Assembly (NCBI GenBank): GCA_963788935.1 | Contig: CAWBIM010000006.1 | Location: 744,001 to 808,000 of the forward strand | DNA: 64,000 nt | Source of the DNA: JAOPZW01 sp963788935 | GTDB lineage: Bacteria > Actinomycetota > Thermoleophilia > Solirubrobacterales > Solirubrobacteraceae | Direction of reading: 5' to 3' | Part shown: in pieces, positions 18,218-27,111 of the stretch | How the letters are laid out: the number at the start of each line of letters is the position of its first letter | Position numbering within the stretch: the stretch's first letter is position 1 | The notes under the pieces: model-generated | Told to the model about the DNA's origin: nothing | The model's input: only the letters and a program-made list of their open reading frames with translations | Database searches by the model: none | Program-made: the position numbers and the translations under genes

Positions 18218-18859
18218 CTAAGCCGCCTCGGAGAGCCTCGCGCCATCCGCCGACCGTTTGGTCGCCGGACGCGCGCATGGGCCTGCATCGATTGCGCGCA
18301 AGCGATCCCGAGCCGCCAGACTGGCGCGGTGGTACAGGGTGTTGATCGAGCCGCGCGTAGCCTCGGCACGGGCGGCGAGTTCAGATGGCTCGAAGCCGGC
18401 CAACGCGCGCAGGACCAGTATCTCCCGCTGGTTTTGATTGAGGTCGCTGAGCACGAGACGCAACGACTCGCCGCACCAGCGTCCGGCGTCGTCGGCGGAC
18501 GCCCGCTCGTCGATCTCGGCGCAGGGGAAGCGGCCCCGGTGGGCGCGGATGTGGTCGATTGCGGTGTTACGTGTAACCCGCAGGGTCCAGGCCGAGAACG
18601 TGCCGCGAGCGGGGTCGTAGTGACGGATCCCCGTGAAGATCTTCACGACGGCGTCCTGCGTGACATCCTCGGCATCCCACGGGTTCCAGATGATCGTGCG
18701 CACGTAGCGGCGCAAACGCGGAGCGATCTGCGCATAGATCTGACCAAATGCCACAGTGTCACCGCGTGCCGCCCTCGCAATCACGGACGGATCGACGTCA
18801 GGCCCCCCACGGTGGTCGGTCGCCGGGCCGCGGTGGCCATTCATTCGGTCGTCGTTCAT
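18218..18859 (-). CDS. ECF-type RNA polymerase sigma factor
   Basis: 213 aa. Region 2 is seen as WDAEDVTQDAVVKIFTGIRHYDPARGTFSAWTLRVTRNTAIDHIR and region 4 as LNQNQREILVLRALAGFEPSELAARAEATRGSINTLYHRASLAARDRLR. This is the standard two-domain ECF sigma-70 layout. No anti-sigma factor gene adjoins it; the only neighbours are the serine-recombinase-like proteins upstream on the same strand. It could therefore be the transcriptional output of the unusual locus at 19.2-25.5 kb, but this is only inferred from adjacency. The final ~25 residues are charged and vary in such proteins. Confidence 0.85.
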   Translation of the reverse strand: MNDDRMNGHRGPATDHRGGPDVDPSVIARAARGDTVAFGQIYAQIAPRLRRYVRTIIWNPWDAEDVTQDAVVKIFTGIRHYDPARGTFSAWTLRVTRNTAIDHIRAHRGRFPCAEIDERASADDAGRWCGESLRLVLSDLNQNQREILVLRALAGFEPSELAARAEATRGSINTLYHRASLAARDRLRAIDAGPCARPATKRSADGARLSEAA

Positions 18860-19181
18860 CGAGGCCGACGCTAACCCGGTTGCTCGCCGATGCGAAGGTG
18901 AGCCGGCTTTTACGCATCGCGCCCATTGCGGAATTGGTTCGTTCGTCGCTTCTTCCGGCGCGCATGTGTCCGATATTGCAGCCGGTCTTTGGCGGGATTT
19001 GGCTCATAGGCGCCCTGCCTACCGCCGCGCATCGCGATCTGGCCGCAGCACGTCTGCGAGGAGGGCAACGGCGCGCGCCTGACGACGCGCGTTGACGCAG
19101 CCTGTCGCCCGCGCGCCGCTCCATCGCGGTCTGGCAGGTCGCAACGGGGGTCGGCCAGGAGCTGATCATCCCGCGACCACC
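18860..19181. other. Intergenic region upstream of ECF sigma gene
   Basis: 322 bases without a convincing gene, visibly less GC-rich than its surroundings near 18880-19010. Short open frames here lack family patterns or good starts. It should hold the promoter of the sigma gene on the minus strand; no clear ECF -35/-10 pair could be fixed by eye. Confidence 0.5.
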
Positions 19182-20084
19182 TCACTCGAGGCCATTGCCG
19201 TTGCTCCCGATCTTGAACGTTGCTGACGAGGGCTCTGACCACACCGTCTTGGCCAGCCGGCGCGCGTCTCGAGCACTTGGCCTGCGGTACCCGAGCGCCG
19301 CTTGGACACTCGAAGGCCGCCAGCGTGCTCCGCCGCGTGATGTCGCCACCCCGGCTGCGTTGAGGCTGTCGGCGATCGCCTGCAGAGTCATGCCGCTCGC
19401 CCGCATCCGCTGAATCTGTTGCCGAAGCCCCGGGCGGTCGTTGATCGAGGGCCGTCCGACTGGCTTGCCGCTCGCCTTCGCGTCGGCAAGCCTGCTCCTC
19501 GTCCTCTGCGAGATTCGATCCTGCTCCCATTCGCCCAGCGCTATCAGGACCTGAGCAATGCGCTGGCCGTCAGCGGTCGACGTATCGATGTCCAGATCAA
19601 GGGCGATCAAGGCGGCGTTGTGCTCTCGAAACCAGTGCAGGAACGCTGCCAAGTCGACTTGCGAACGCACGAGGCGCACCAGCTCGCCGACGACCAGGCC
19701 GTCCGCTCGGCCTCGAGCGATCTGGTCGAGTGCATACCCGATGCCCGGGCGGTCCAGGCTGCGGCGGCCGCTGTCACGGTCGGTCACGACGTTTGCGAGC
19801 TGCCAATTGCACAGTTCGCAGGCGCGGCGGATCGCCACCGCCTGGTCATCCGGTGCACCGCTCGGCCCGTCGTGGACCGTGATGTAGCCGATGAGTCGCC
19901 GCTCCGCGCCACCGTCTGGGGCGTGATGGTTCCGGGCACGGTTGCTTCCCAGCGGGCCGGCGTTGCGTGACGTCATGGCCGGGCGGAGACTCGGGACCGT
20001 GCGCCGGCCGCCTGCGCTGCTGTCTACCGCGGCGCCGGCCAACGCAGCGCGGTCGGCGACTGAGATGTCGTCGTGCCGCGTCAC
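19182..20084 (-). CDS. Serine-recombinase-like protein without catalytic serine (pseudo-resolvase A)
   Basis: 300 aa. Residues ~64-200 follow the resolvase domain: LIGYITVHDG, a DRDSGRRSLDRPGIGYAL block, ARGRADGLVVGELVRLVRSQVDL, a IDTSTADGQ block and ALGEWEQDRISQRTRSRLADAKASGKPVGRPS. Residues ~215-275 form a recombinase-type HTH region (RASGMTLQAIADSLNAAGVATSRGG). Where active enzymes have YARVS, this has YITVH: T69 replaces the conserved Arg and H71 the nucleophilic Ser. The later arginines (R137, R140) remain. It should fold and perhaps bind DNA but not cut it. Coupled by ATGA overlap to the membrane protein 20081-21316, with the ECF sigma gene downstream. The N-terminal 60 residues are basic and unstructured. 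Confidence 0.8.
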   Translation of the reverse strand: MTRHDDISVADRAALAGAAVDSSAGGRRTVPSLRPAMTSRNAGPLGSNRARNHHAPDGGAERRLIGYITVHDGPSGAPDDQAVAIRRACELCNWQLANVVTDRDSGRRSLDRPGIGYALDQIARGRADGLVVGELVRLVRSQVDLAAFLHWFREHNAALIALDLDIDTSTADGQRIAQVLIALGEWEQDRISQRTRSRLADAKASGKPVGRPSINDRPGLRQQIQRMRASGMTLQAIADSLNAAGVATSRGGARWRPSSVQAALGYRRPSARDARRLAKTVWSEPSSATFKIGSNGNGLE

Positions 20085-21316
20085 GACGTCGTTCCGTTCG
20101 TGCCGAGGGTCGGTACGGCGGCACGGTCGCTGCCGGGCATCTGTGTCGGATCGTCTCGCTGCGAGGTGCCGAGCGTGATGATGGCCGCGGCGGCTCGGCG
20201 ACCTTCGACCGTCGCGGTGTCGAGTTCCAGGTCCGGCACGACGAGTACGGCACCGGCGCTCAGAAACGACTCCAGCAACGTTGCGAGATCGCTCGCCGAG
20301 GACGCCAGACGCTTGATGTCGCCGACCACGAGCGCACGCGCGTCACCTCCAGCGATCCGTTCGAATGCGTACGTGAGTCCGGGCCGGGCGAACAGGCTCG
20401 AACCGTCCTCGTCGTACACCAGCCTCTGAACCTGCCACCCGGTCTCGCCACAGGCCGAGTAGATCTTCTCCAGCGACTCGGGGCTGACTCTGCCTTGTCC
20501 GTCGAGCGTCACGTACCCGATGGCTCCTTCTCGGGCAGCGACGACCAGCGGGGCACGCGCGGGGGCGCGGTCACGATTCCACACGTGCTGGCGGAGGCCA
20601 CGACTTCGGCCGCGCCCAGCGTCCCCATCGCGGCCGCTCGGCCCGTCAGAGCGATCGTCAAGAACCCGCGCTCGACGGAGCAGTGCGACGGCGAGAGCGA
20701 CGGCCGACACCAGCACGGCGAGTAGCGCGACCGCGAGTCGGGCAGGCGTGTCTGCCTGCCTCGCTGATACGCGCGCGCGCTCCGTGGGCTGACGCGGTGA
20801 ACCTTGTCGTTCGGTCGGGCCAGACGGCAAGGCCGACGGGTTGTCTGTGACCTGGTGAGGCGTGGCGCGATGAGCGCCACCAGGATTTCGAGTTTCGTCG
20901 CGCTCGACACTCCTGCGGTCGACGATCAGGCCGAGGACGCGCCGTGTCCTCGGTCCGACGATCGCGTCGGCCGTGAGCCCGGAGCGCACCTGTAAACGGC
21001 GGACGGCGGCCGCCGTCAACGGCCCGAAGCGGCCGTCGACTCCTGGAGGGCCGACATCGAGTCCCAGGCGAACGAGGATTCGTTGCAGGCGGAGCACGCG
21101 CACGCTCGGACGCGAGCCCATGCCCACGCCTTCGTAGAGCAGAGCGTCCGAGTCGGCGCTCGCCGGCGCGGTCCCTTCGTGCCGCGGTGATGCGGTCGAG
21201 TCCGCGGAGCGGGCCAGCGCGGCAGGTGCGCCGACCAGCAACGCGAGCGCGAGCGCGACGGCGGCGAGGCTGGTCGTTCGTGTCCTGTTGCCGAAGGCAG
21301 ACAGGTGTGTCGTCAT
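20081..21316 (-). CDS. Peptidoglycan-binding, single-pass membrane pseudo-resolvase (B)
   Basis: 411 aa with an unusual order: signal peptide (1-36, cleavage near ALA-RS); a PG_binding_1 domain (about 66-130: RVLRLQRILVRLGLDVGPPG, DGRFGPLTAAAVRRLQ); a Pro/Ser/Gln linker; one membrane helix (191-213) followed by RRARVL; then a cytoplasmic resolvase-like domain (265-390). That domain starts IGYVTLDG, so the conserved Arg is T270 and the nucleophilic Ser is D272; of the late arginine pair one is lost (KRLASS). By topology the wall-binding domain is outside and the pseudo-resolvase inside. A strong AGAAGGAG site precedes ATG 21316. It is coupled to pseudo-resolvase A. A wall sensor or scaffold is inferred, not known. 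Confidence 0.8.
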   Translation of the reverse strand: MTTHLSAFGNRTRTTSLAAVALALALLVGAPAALARSADSTASPRHEGTAPASADSDALLYEGVGMGSRPSVRVLRLQRILVRLGLDVGPPGVDGRFGPLTAAAVRRLQVRSGLTADAIVGPRTRRVLGLIVDRRSVERDETRNPGGAHRATPHQVTDNPSALPSGPTERQGSPRQPTERARVSARQADTPARLAVALLAVLVSAVALAVALLRRARVLDDRSDGPSGRDGDAGRGRSRGLRQHVWNRDRAPARAPLVVAAREGAIGYVTLDGQGRVSPESLEKIYSACGETGWQVQRLVYDEDGSSLFARPGLTYAFERIAGGDARALVVGDIKRLASSASDLATLLESFLSAGAVLVVPDLELDTATVEGRRAAAAIITLGTSQRDDPTQMPGSDRAAVPTLGTNGTTS

Positions 21317-21397
21317 GACGTCTCCTTCTGAGCGGAATCCGGCGAGCGCGCCCGGCGGCGAACGCGCGCGGGCGAGGGTTGAGGCCTTCGAGGAGGC

Positions 21398-24318
21398 TCA
21401 GCCGGGCCGGTCCAGAAGGAGCACGACGCCGCGGGGCGCCGGCACGGACAGGCAGATGCGATGACGGCGAAGCGCCATCGCGAGGGAGAGAACGCAGCCG
21501 AAGAGGAGTGCGGACCACATGCCGGAGCTCACGCCGCCGGAACCTCCGGCGACAGCGCCGGCGCCGGCGTCGCGGGGCGGTCCGGAAGGCAGCTTGGGCG
21601 TGCCGCCGCCGCGGTGGATCACCGAGGGTCGCTTGGCGGCGGTGCGTCCCGCCGAGGTCGCTGCGATCGCGGTCACGGCCGCGCCGAGGCCGATGGGGAG
21701 GAGCTCGCGGCCTTCGGTCGCCGTGCTCGGGTGAGCGAACGGCAGCGAGGCCGGCGGCGGCGCCGGCGGACAGCAGCCGCCGCGTCGTCGTCGCCTGCGC
21801 GTCGGTCGCGGCGTCCGGCGCTGCGAGCGCTGCGAGTGCTGCGAGCGCCGGAGCCAGCAGCAGCGATGGCGCCGGCGCCGCTGCGGCGGCCTGCGCGGGG
21901 CCAGGCGCCGAGGCGAGCGGCGGGAGGGCGGAGGGCGGCGCGACGACGGGGGCCGCGGTTGCCGCGGTCAGGGCAGGCTTCGCGACGGCCGGCGCGATGG
22001 TGCCCGTGGCCGGCACGGGCGCAGCGATCACCGGCGTTGCGGTGTGGGCCGTGCTGGTGGTCGCGGTCGAAGTCGTGGCCGAGCTGGTGACGATCGGCGT
22101 CGTCTGGCGGGCGGGCACCGTCGCGGTGGCCGAGGTATTGCGGGTCACGCTCGGCTGGCGGGTGAGCGAGGCGACGTTCGTCGGTGCAGGCGTCGGCGCC
22201 GCGACGGGCGCCGGCGAGGGCTTGCTGGGCGACGCGCTCGAAGTCTGGGGGGCCGTCGGCATCGGCGACGCGGTCGCGCCCGGGGCCGGCTTGGCCGACG
22301 GCGTCGCCGGTTGCGGCCTGGCGGGCGTGGGCTGCGCCGGCGTCACGGTCGGCGGCGCGGGAGGTCGACGGCCGAGTGACGGGCGCGTGCGCGACCGGCG
22401 GCGGCGTGGTGTCGACGGCGGTCGGCGTAATGGGCGGCGGGGTGGTGTCGATTGGCGTCGGTGTGACGGGTGTCGGCGGGTTGACCGGCGTCGGAGTGAC
22501 CGGGGTCGGCGTGACGGGTGTCGGTGTGAGGTTCGGGGTCGACCGGCGTCGGCGTGACCGGCGTCGGGGTTACGGGGTCAGGCGTCACGGGCGGGGGGCC
22601 GCCGGCAGGCCCCGGGACGACCGGCCCGGGGACTCCAGCGGCCGGCCGCGGAGGGCGTGCCGTCGACGGGGCCGGGGGTGCCGGCGGGCGGCCCGGGCGG
22701 CGTGCCGCCGACCGGGCCGGGGAAGTGGCGGGCGGCCCGGACGGCGCGCCACCGACGAGGCCGGGGGTGCCGGCGGGCGGCCCGGACGGCGTGCCGCCGA
22801 CCGAGCCGGGGAAGTTGGCGGGCGGCCCGGGCGGCGTGCCACCGACCGAGCCGGGGAAGTTGGCGGGCGGCCCGGGCGGCGTGCCGCCGACCGGGCCGGG
22901 GAAGTTGGCGGGCGGCCCGGACGGCGCGCCACCGACGAGGCCGGGGGTGCCGGCGGGCGGCCCGGACGGCGCGCCACCGACGAGGCCGGGGGTGCCGGCG
23001 GGCGGCCCGGACGGCGCGCCACCGACGAGGCCGGGGGTGCCGGCGGGCGGCCCGGACGGCGCGCCGCCGACGAGGCCCGGGGTGCCGGCGGGCGGCCCGG
23101 ACGGCACGCCACCGACCGGGCCGGGGAAGCCGGCGGGCGGCCCGGACGGCACGCCACCGACCGGGCCGGGGAAGTTGGCGGGCGGCCCGGACGGCACGCC
23201 ACCGACGAGGCCGGGGGTGCCGGCGGGCGGCCCGGACGGCGATCGCCACCGCGGGCCCGGGGTGCCGGCGGGCGGCCCGGACGGCGCGCCACCGACGGGA
23301 CCGGGGGTGCCGGCGGGCGGCCCGGGCGGCGTGCCGCCGACCGGGCCGGGGAAGTTGGCGGGCGGCCCGGACGGCGTACCACCGACGGGGCGGGGGGAGC
23401 CGATTGGCGGCCCTGACGGCGCGCCACCGACGGGACCGGGGGTGCCGGCGGGCGGCCCGGGCGGCGTGCCGCCGACCGGGCCGGGGAAGTTGGCGGGCGG
23501 CCCGGACGACGCGCCACCGACGGGACCGGGGGTACCGGCGGGCCGCCCGGACGGCGCGCCACCGACCGAGCCGGGGGTACCGACGGGAGGGGCCGAGGGG
23601 CCGCGCGGCGTGCCCGCCGCCGGCTCCGGCGCCCCGGCGGGCGGGCCTGGGTCGGACGGGCTGCGATCGCTCGGACCGGGCCCCTGGCCCGAGTGGTCAG
23701 GCGCGTTCCCGGGCCTGGAAGACGGGCCGGGGTTCGAGCCGGGGCCGCCCGATCCATCGCTGAGGCCGGGTCCCTGGCCGGAGTGGTTCGGAGCGTCCGT
23801 CGGTCCCGACGATGGTCCGGGGTTCGATCCGGGTCCGCCTGATCCGGTGCCCGTCGGACTGCCGTTGCTCGGGCCGGGTCCCTGGCCGGAGTGGTTCGGA
23901 GCGTCCGTCGGTCCCGACGATGGTCCGGGGTTCGATCCGGGTCCGGCTGATCCGGTGCCCGTGGACCGTTGCTCGGGCCGGGTCCCTGGCCGGACTGCTC
24001 CGGCTTCCCTGCCCCCGACGACGATCCTGGGCCCGGGCCGGAGCCCGGGTCTCCGGGATGGTTCGCGCCGGGGCCGGTGTCAGCGGGCCGGGCGGGTCCG
24101 GCGCCCGGGCCGGAGGACGGCGGATCGGCCGTGGGGGTGCTCGGGCCGGGACCGCTCGACGAACCGGGGGTGCCGGAGCCGGATCCCGTCGGGTTCGCGG
24201 CCGCGGGCGCCACCGACCCGCCAGGTGCGGCGGAGGACAGCGCCGGCGCCGACAGGACGCCGAGCACGCTCACTGCGCAGAGTGCGGTGACGAGCCGCGT
24301 ACCGGCCCCCGAGCGCAT
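21398..24318 (-). CDS. Very long Pro/Gly-rich surface repeat protein, frame broken about six times
   Basis: ATG 24318 begins a signal peptide (TRLVTALCAVSVLGVLSAPALSSAAP). The mature part runs: Pro/Ser/Gly-rich; two to three 36-residue units (108-bp repeat, 23764-~23980); about 20 units of 15 residues (45 bp, GGAPSGPPAGTPGLV-type, ~22690-23600); a PTPVTPTP tract; an Ala/Thr/Pro stalk; a hydrophobic Leu/Ala stretch; and a final GMWSALLFGCVLSLAMALRR membrane anchor with stop at 21398. Frame changes fit near 23965, 22726, 22653, 22536, 22360 and 21746, mostly in C or G runs. It is a cell-surface or wall-spanning protein of roughly 970 residues. It ends 81 bases before the PG-binding pseudo-resolvase gene, on the same strand. 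Not recognised as a known family. Confidence 0.6.
22690..23600. repeat. 45-bp tandem repeat array (about 20 units)
   Basis: Near-identical 45-bp units, each containing GGCGGGCGGCCCGGACGGCG, encode 15-residue Gly/Pro units on the minus strand. Unit variants (NFPGPV, TPGLV, TPGPV, FPGPV) are interspersed, which suggests unequal crossing-over or gene conversion. A single unit near 23240 carries compensating 2-base changes that keep the length. Confidence 0.9.
23764..23990. repeat. 108-bp direct repeat, third copy 4 bp shorter
   Basis: Copies beginning GGCCGGGTCCCTGGCCGGA start at 23764, 23872 and 23976. The first spacing is 108 bp (36 codons), the second 104 bp. The missing 4 bases around 23965 cause one of the frame changes in the repeat protein. 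Confidence 0.8.
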
Positions 24319-24642
24319 GAGGCTCGGCGACCGTGACGGCCGAGGGCCCGCTGGATGTGAACGTCCGCGCTGGTGCACCGTCGCCCCCCGCAGCGCGCGT
24401 TGAGTACCGGACCGAAATCCCCAAATACGGCTTGTTACGTCGTCGACGGGCCGGGCTGGAAAGCGCGTGCGAGAGGGTTCGACGCTATGCGGCCCGTTGG
24501 ATTCGAACTCGGCGCCGTGTTCGATGGCAAACCTGCCGTGTAACCGGTGCATTGCGGTCGGCACCGACGGCCGCAAAACCGGTGCGAAATTTCCACTAAG
24601 CCCCCTTTGCGTATCCGGCGCGCGTGCGCCGGCGCTGCGCCG
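24319..24642. other. Intergenic region upstream of the surface repeat gene
   Basis: 324 bases between the repeat-protein start and the stop of the third pseudo-resolvase, less GC-rich than average around 24410-24440 and 24590. No gene seen. It should carry the repeat-gene promoter on the minus strand; no reliable promoter could be assigned. Confidence 0.5.
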
Positions 24643-25525
24643 TCACCAGTCGCTGTCGGGCAGGCGGCGCGCGGGCCGCGGCGGCGGGCGGTGCGGCCCG
24701 CGGGGCGGCCAGGCGCCGCCGACCTCGCGCACGCTCCACGGCCGCCAGAGCGGGTCGCGACCCGGCGTCGCGAAGCCCTCCTCGTCGAGGACCTCGGCGA
24801 TCACGGCGGGCGCGAGGCCCTCGGCCCGCAGCTCGGCGATCCGCCCCGCCGCGGCGGCCCGCTCGGCCAGCGCGGTGCGGCGCACGCCCTCGGCCGGCGG
24901 GGCGGGCAGGTCGGGATCGACGACGCCGAACCCGCCGCCCGCGCCCCGGACGGCGGCCAGCAGCGCCGCGAGGGCGTCCTCGGTCCCGGCCGCGCGGGCC
25001 AGGTCCGCGACGACCAACCCGGCGGCCTCGCGCGCGGCGATGCGCTCGAGCGCGCGGGCGAGGCCGGGACGGTCGGCCACGGGGTCGCGCTCGTTGTCGC
25101 AGATGACCCCGACCAGGCGCCACTCCGCCCGCCGGCACGCCGCGCGCAGCGCGGCGACCGAGGCGCGGGTCGCCGAGCGCCGCTCGAGCGCGCGGACCGT
25201 GACATAGCCGATGACGGCGTCGCCCGGCAGCAGCGGGTAGGAGCGCGCGATGTCGGCCTCGTGGACCCAGAACGGCTCGCGCGCGCCCGGTGCCCTCGAC
25301 GAGATAGCGGGTGCGGTCGGCTCCGAGGTCGGCGCCCGCGTCGACGGCGACCGCCACGGCCCGGCCGCGGAACGCGCCGTCTCCGGTCGTGCCCGAGACG
25401 AACAGCGGGTGGCGCAGGAGCACGGGCGCGCCCGCCCGCGGCGCGTCGTCGCCGTCGGGCGGCGGCGTCGCGCGCCGGCCGCGCCACCGCAGCCCGCGAA
25501 CGCCGAAGGGCGAGCCGCCTCGCAT
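24643..25525 (-). CDS. Serine-recombinase-like protein without catalytic serine (pseudo-resolvase C), frame broken once
   Basis: From ATG 25525 the frame gives an N-terminal part (VLLRHPLFVSGTTGDGAFRG..., ~85 residues, no known family), changes in a GC dinucleotide run near 25283, and continues REPFWVHEADIARSYPLLPGDAVIGYVTVRA into a resolvase-like domain with DRPGLARALERIAAREAAGLVVADLARAAG. The YARVS motif is YVTVR, so neither the conserved Arg nor the nucleophilic Ser is present. The C-terminal third (RIAELRAEGLAPAVIAEVLDEEGFATPGRDPLWRPWSV) matches the HTH part of pseudo-resolvase A. It lies upstream of the surface repeat gene on the same strand. Not an active recombinase by sequence. Confidence 0.65.
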
Positions 25526-25673
25526 TCAGGCGCCGGGACCGGCCGGGGATGTCATGCGGGCGCACATCGCTCCGGCCCATCAACGCGCGCGGCGCCACGT
25601 TGCTCACGGGCCCCTGGCGTTAATCGTGCGGTGCCCCCGGGGAGGCTTGCGCCAAGCGCAACCGGAGGAGACC

Positions 25674-27111
25674 ATGGACACGACCGAGACGGCCGAGCAC
25701 CGGGACGGCGGCAGGCGCCGACGACGACGACGTCGGCCTGCAGCGCTCGCTCAAGCCGCGCCACATGACGATGATCTCGCTCGGCGGCGTCATCGGCGCG
25801 GGCCTGTTCGTCGGCAGCGGCGCGGTGATGAACGAGACCGGACCCGCGGCGGTGCTGTCCTACATCGCGGCCGGCGCGCTCATCGTCCTCGTGATGCGGA
25901 TGCTCGGCGAGATGGCGGTCGCCAACCCGACGGTCGGCTCGTTCGTCGAGTACTGCCGCAGCGCCCTCGGCGGCTGGGCCGGCTTCTCCGTCGGCTGGCT
26001 GTACTGGTACTTCTGGGCGATCGTCCTCGCCGTCGAGGCCGTCGCCGGCGCGACGATCCTGCAGCGGTGGATCGACGCCCCGGTCTGGCTCATGAGCTTC
26101 GTCCTCATGGCGCTGCTCACCGCGACGAACCTCTGGTCGGTCAAGTCCTACGGCGAGTTCGAGTTCTGGTTCGCCTCGATCAAGGTCGTCGCGATCATCG
26201 CCTTCATCGCGATCGCCGCGGGCTGGCTGCTCGGCATCGGCGGGGGCGACTCGCCCGGCCTGTCGAACCTCACCTCGCACGACGGCTTCTTCCCGGCCGG
26301 CCCGGTGACCGTCCTGTCGGGGGTCGTCATCGTCATCTTCGCCTTCGTCGGGGCGGAGATCGTGACGATCGCGGCGGGCGAGTCCGACGAGCCCGAACGC
26401 GCGGTCGCGCGGGCCGTGAACTCGGTCGTCGCGCGCGTCTTCGTCTTCTACGTGCTGTCGGTCTTCCTCGTCGTCTGCGTCGTCCCGTGGGACGACGCCA
26501 AGCTCGGCGACTCGCCGTTCATCGCCGCGCTCGAGCGCATCGGGATCCCGGGCGCCGCCGACGTGATGAACGCGATCGTCGTCACCGCCGTCCTGTCGTG
26601 CCTGAACTCGGGGATCTACACGGCGTCGCGGATGCTGTTCGCGCTCGCCCGGCGCGGCGACGCGCCGAAGGCGCTGCTCGAGGTCAACGCCCGCGGCGTC
26701 CCGGTCAAGGCGATCCTGCTGTCGGTCTCGATCGGCTTCCTGTCGGTGATCTTCTCGGCGATCTCCCCGAACAAGGTCTTCCTGTTCCTCGTGAACTCCT
26801 CGGGCGCGATCGCCCTGTTCTGCTACCTGCTGATCGCCGCCGCGCAGCTGCGCATGCGCCGCCGCCTGGAGGCCGAGGCGCCCGAGCGGCTGAAGCTGAA
26901 GATGTGGCTGTTCCCCTGGCTGACGTACGTCGCGATCGCGGCGATGGTCGCGGTCATCGTGTCGATGGCGCTCGTCGACGACGCGCGCCCGCAGCTGATC
27001 CCGAGCTTCATCTCGCTCGCGGTCGTGCTGCTCGCCGCGCGCTGGCGCGAGCGGCGGCGGGCCAGCGGGACACAGCCCGCGACGACGGGCCGGCGCGTCC
27101 CGGCGACCTGA
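25674..27111 (+). CDS. Amino-acid permease (APC superfamily), start region frame broken
   Basis: ATG 25674 follows a strong GGAGGAG site and reads DTTETAEHRDGG, then needs a +1 change near 25713 to join DDDDVGLQRSLKPRHMTMISLGGVIGAGLFVGSG, the usual AAT-family N-terminus. Without it the longest frame begins at ATG 25765 (448 aa). About 12 membrane segments; GVIGAGLFVGSG is the substrate-binding loop of helix 1, and FAFVGAEIVTIAAGESDEPERAV is the helix 6 signature. Best fit is the GABA/aromatic/proline permease group. It lies beside the tyrosine-degradation genes, so uptake of an aromatic amino acid is a reasonable guess. Confidence 0.85.

Noticed and set aside
18018..18278. Short minus-strand frame covering the tRNA-Leu gene
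   Set aside because: Its peptide is just the translation of the tRNA and flanks, a common artefact.
22690..23600. 45-bp tandem array as a CRISPR
   Set aside because: Units are contiguous without unique spacers and encode protein.
22554..24290. Long plus-strand frames (also 21379-22557 and 22184-23416) with repeated Pro/Gly units
   Set aside because: They are the antisense of the minus-strand repeat gene; only the minus strand offers a signal peptide, a membrane anchor and continuity with flanking domains.
19182..25525. Reading the resolvase-like genes as active recombinases of a mobile element
   Set aside because: The nucleophilic Ser and adjoining Arg are missing in all three, and no terminal repeats, transposase or passenger genes are seen.
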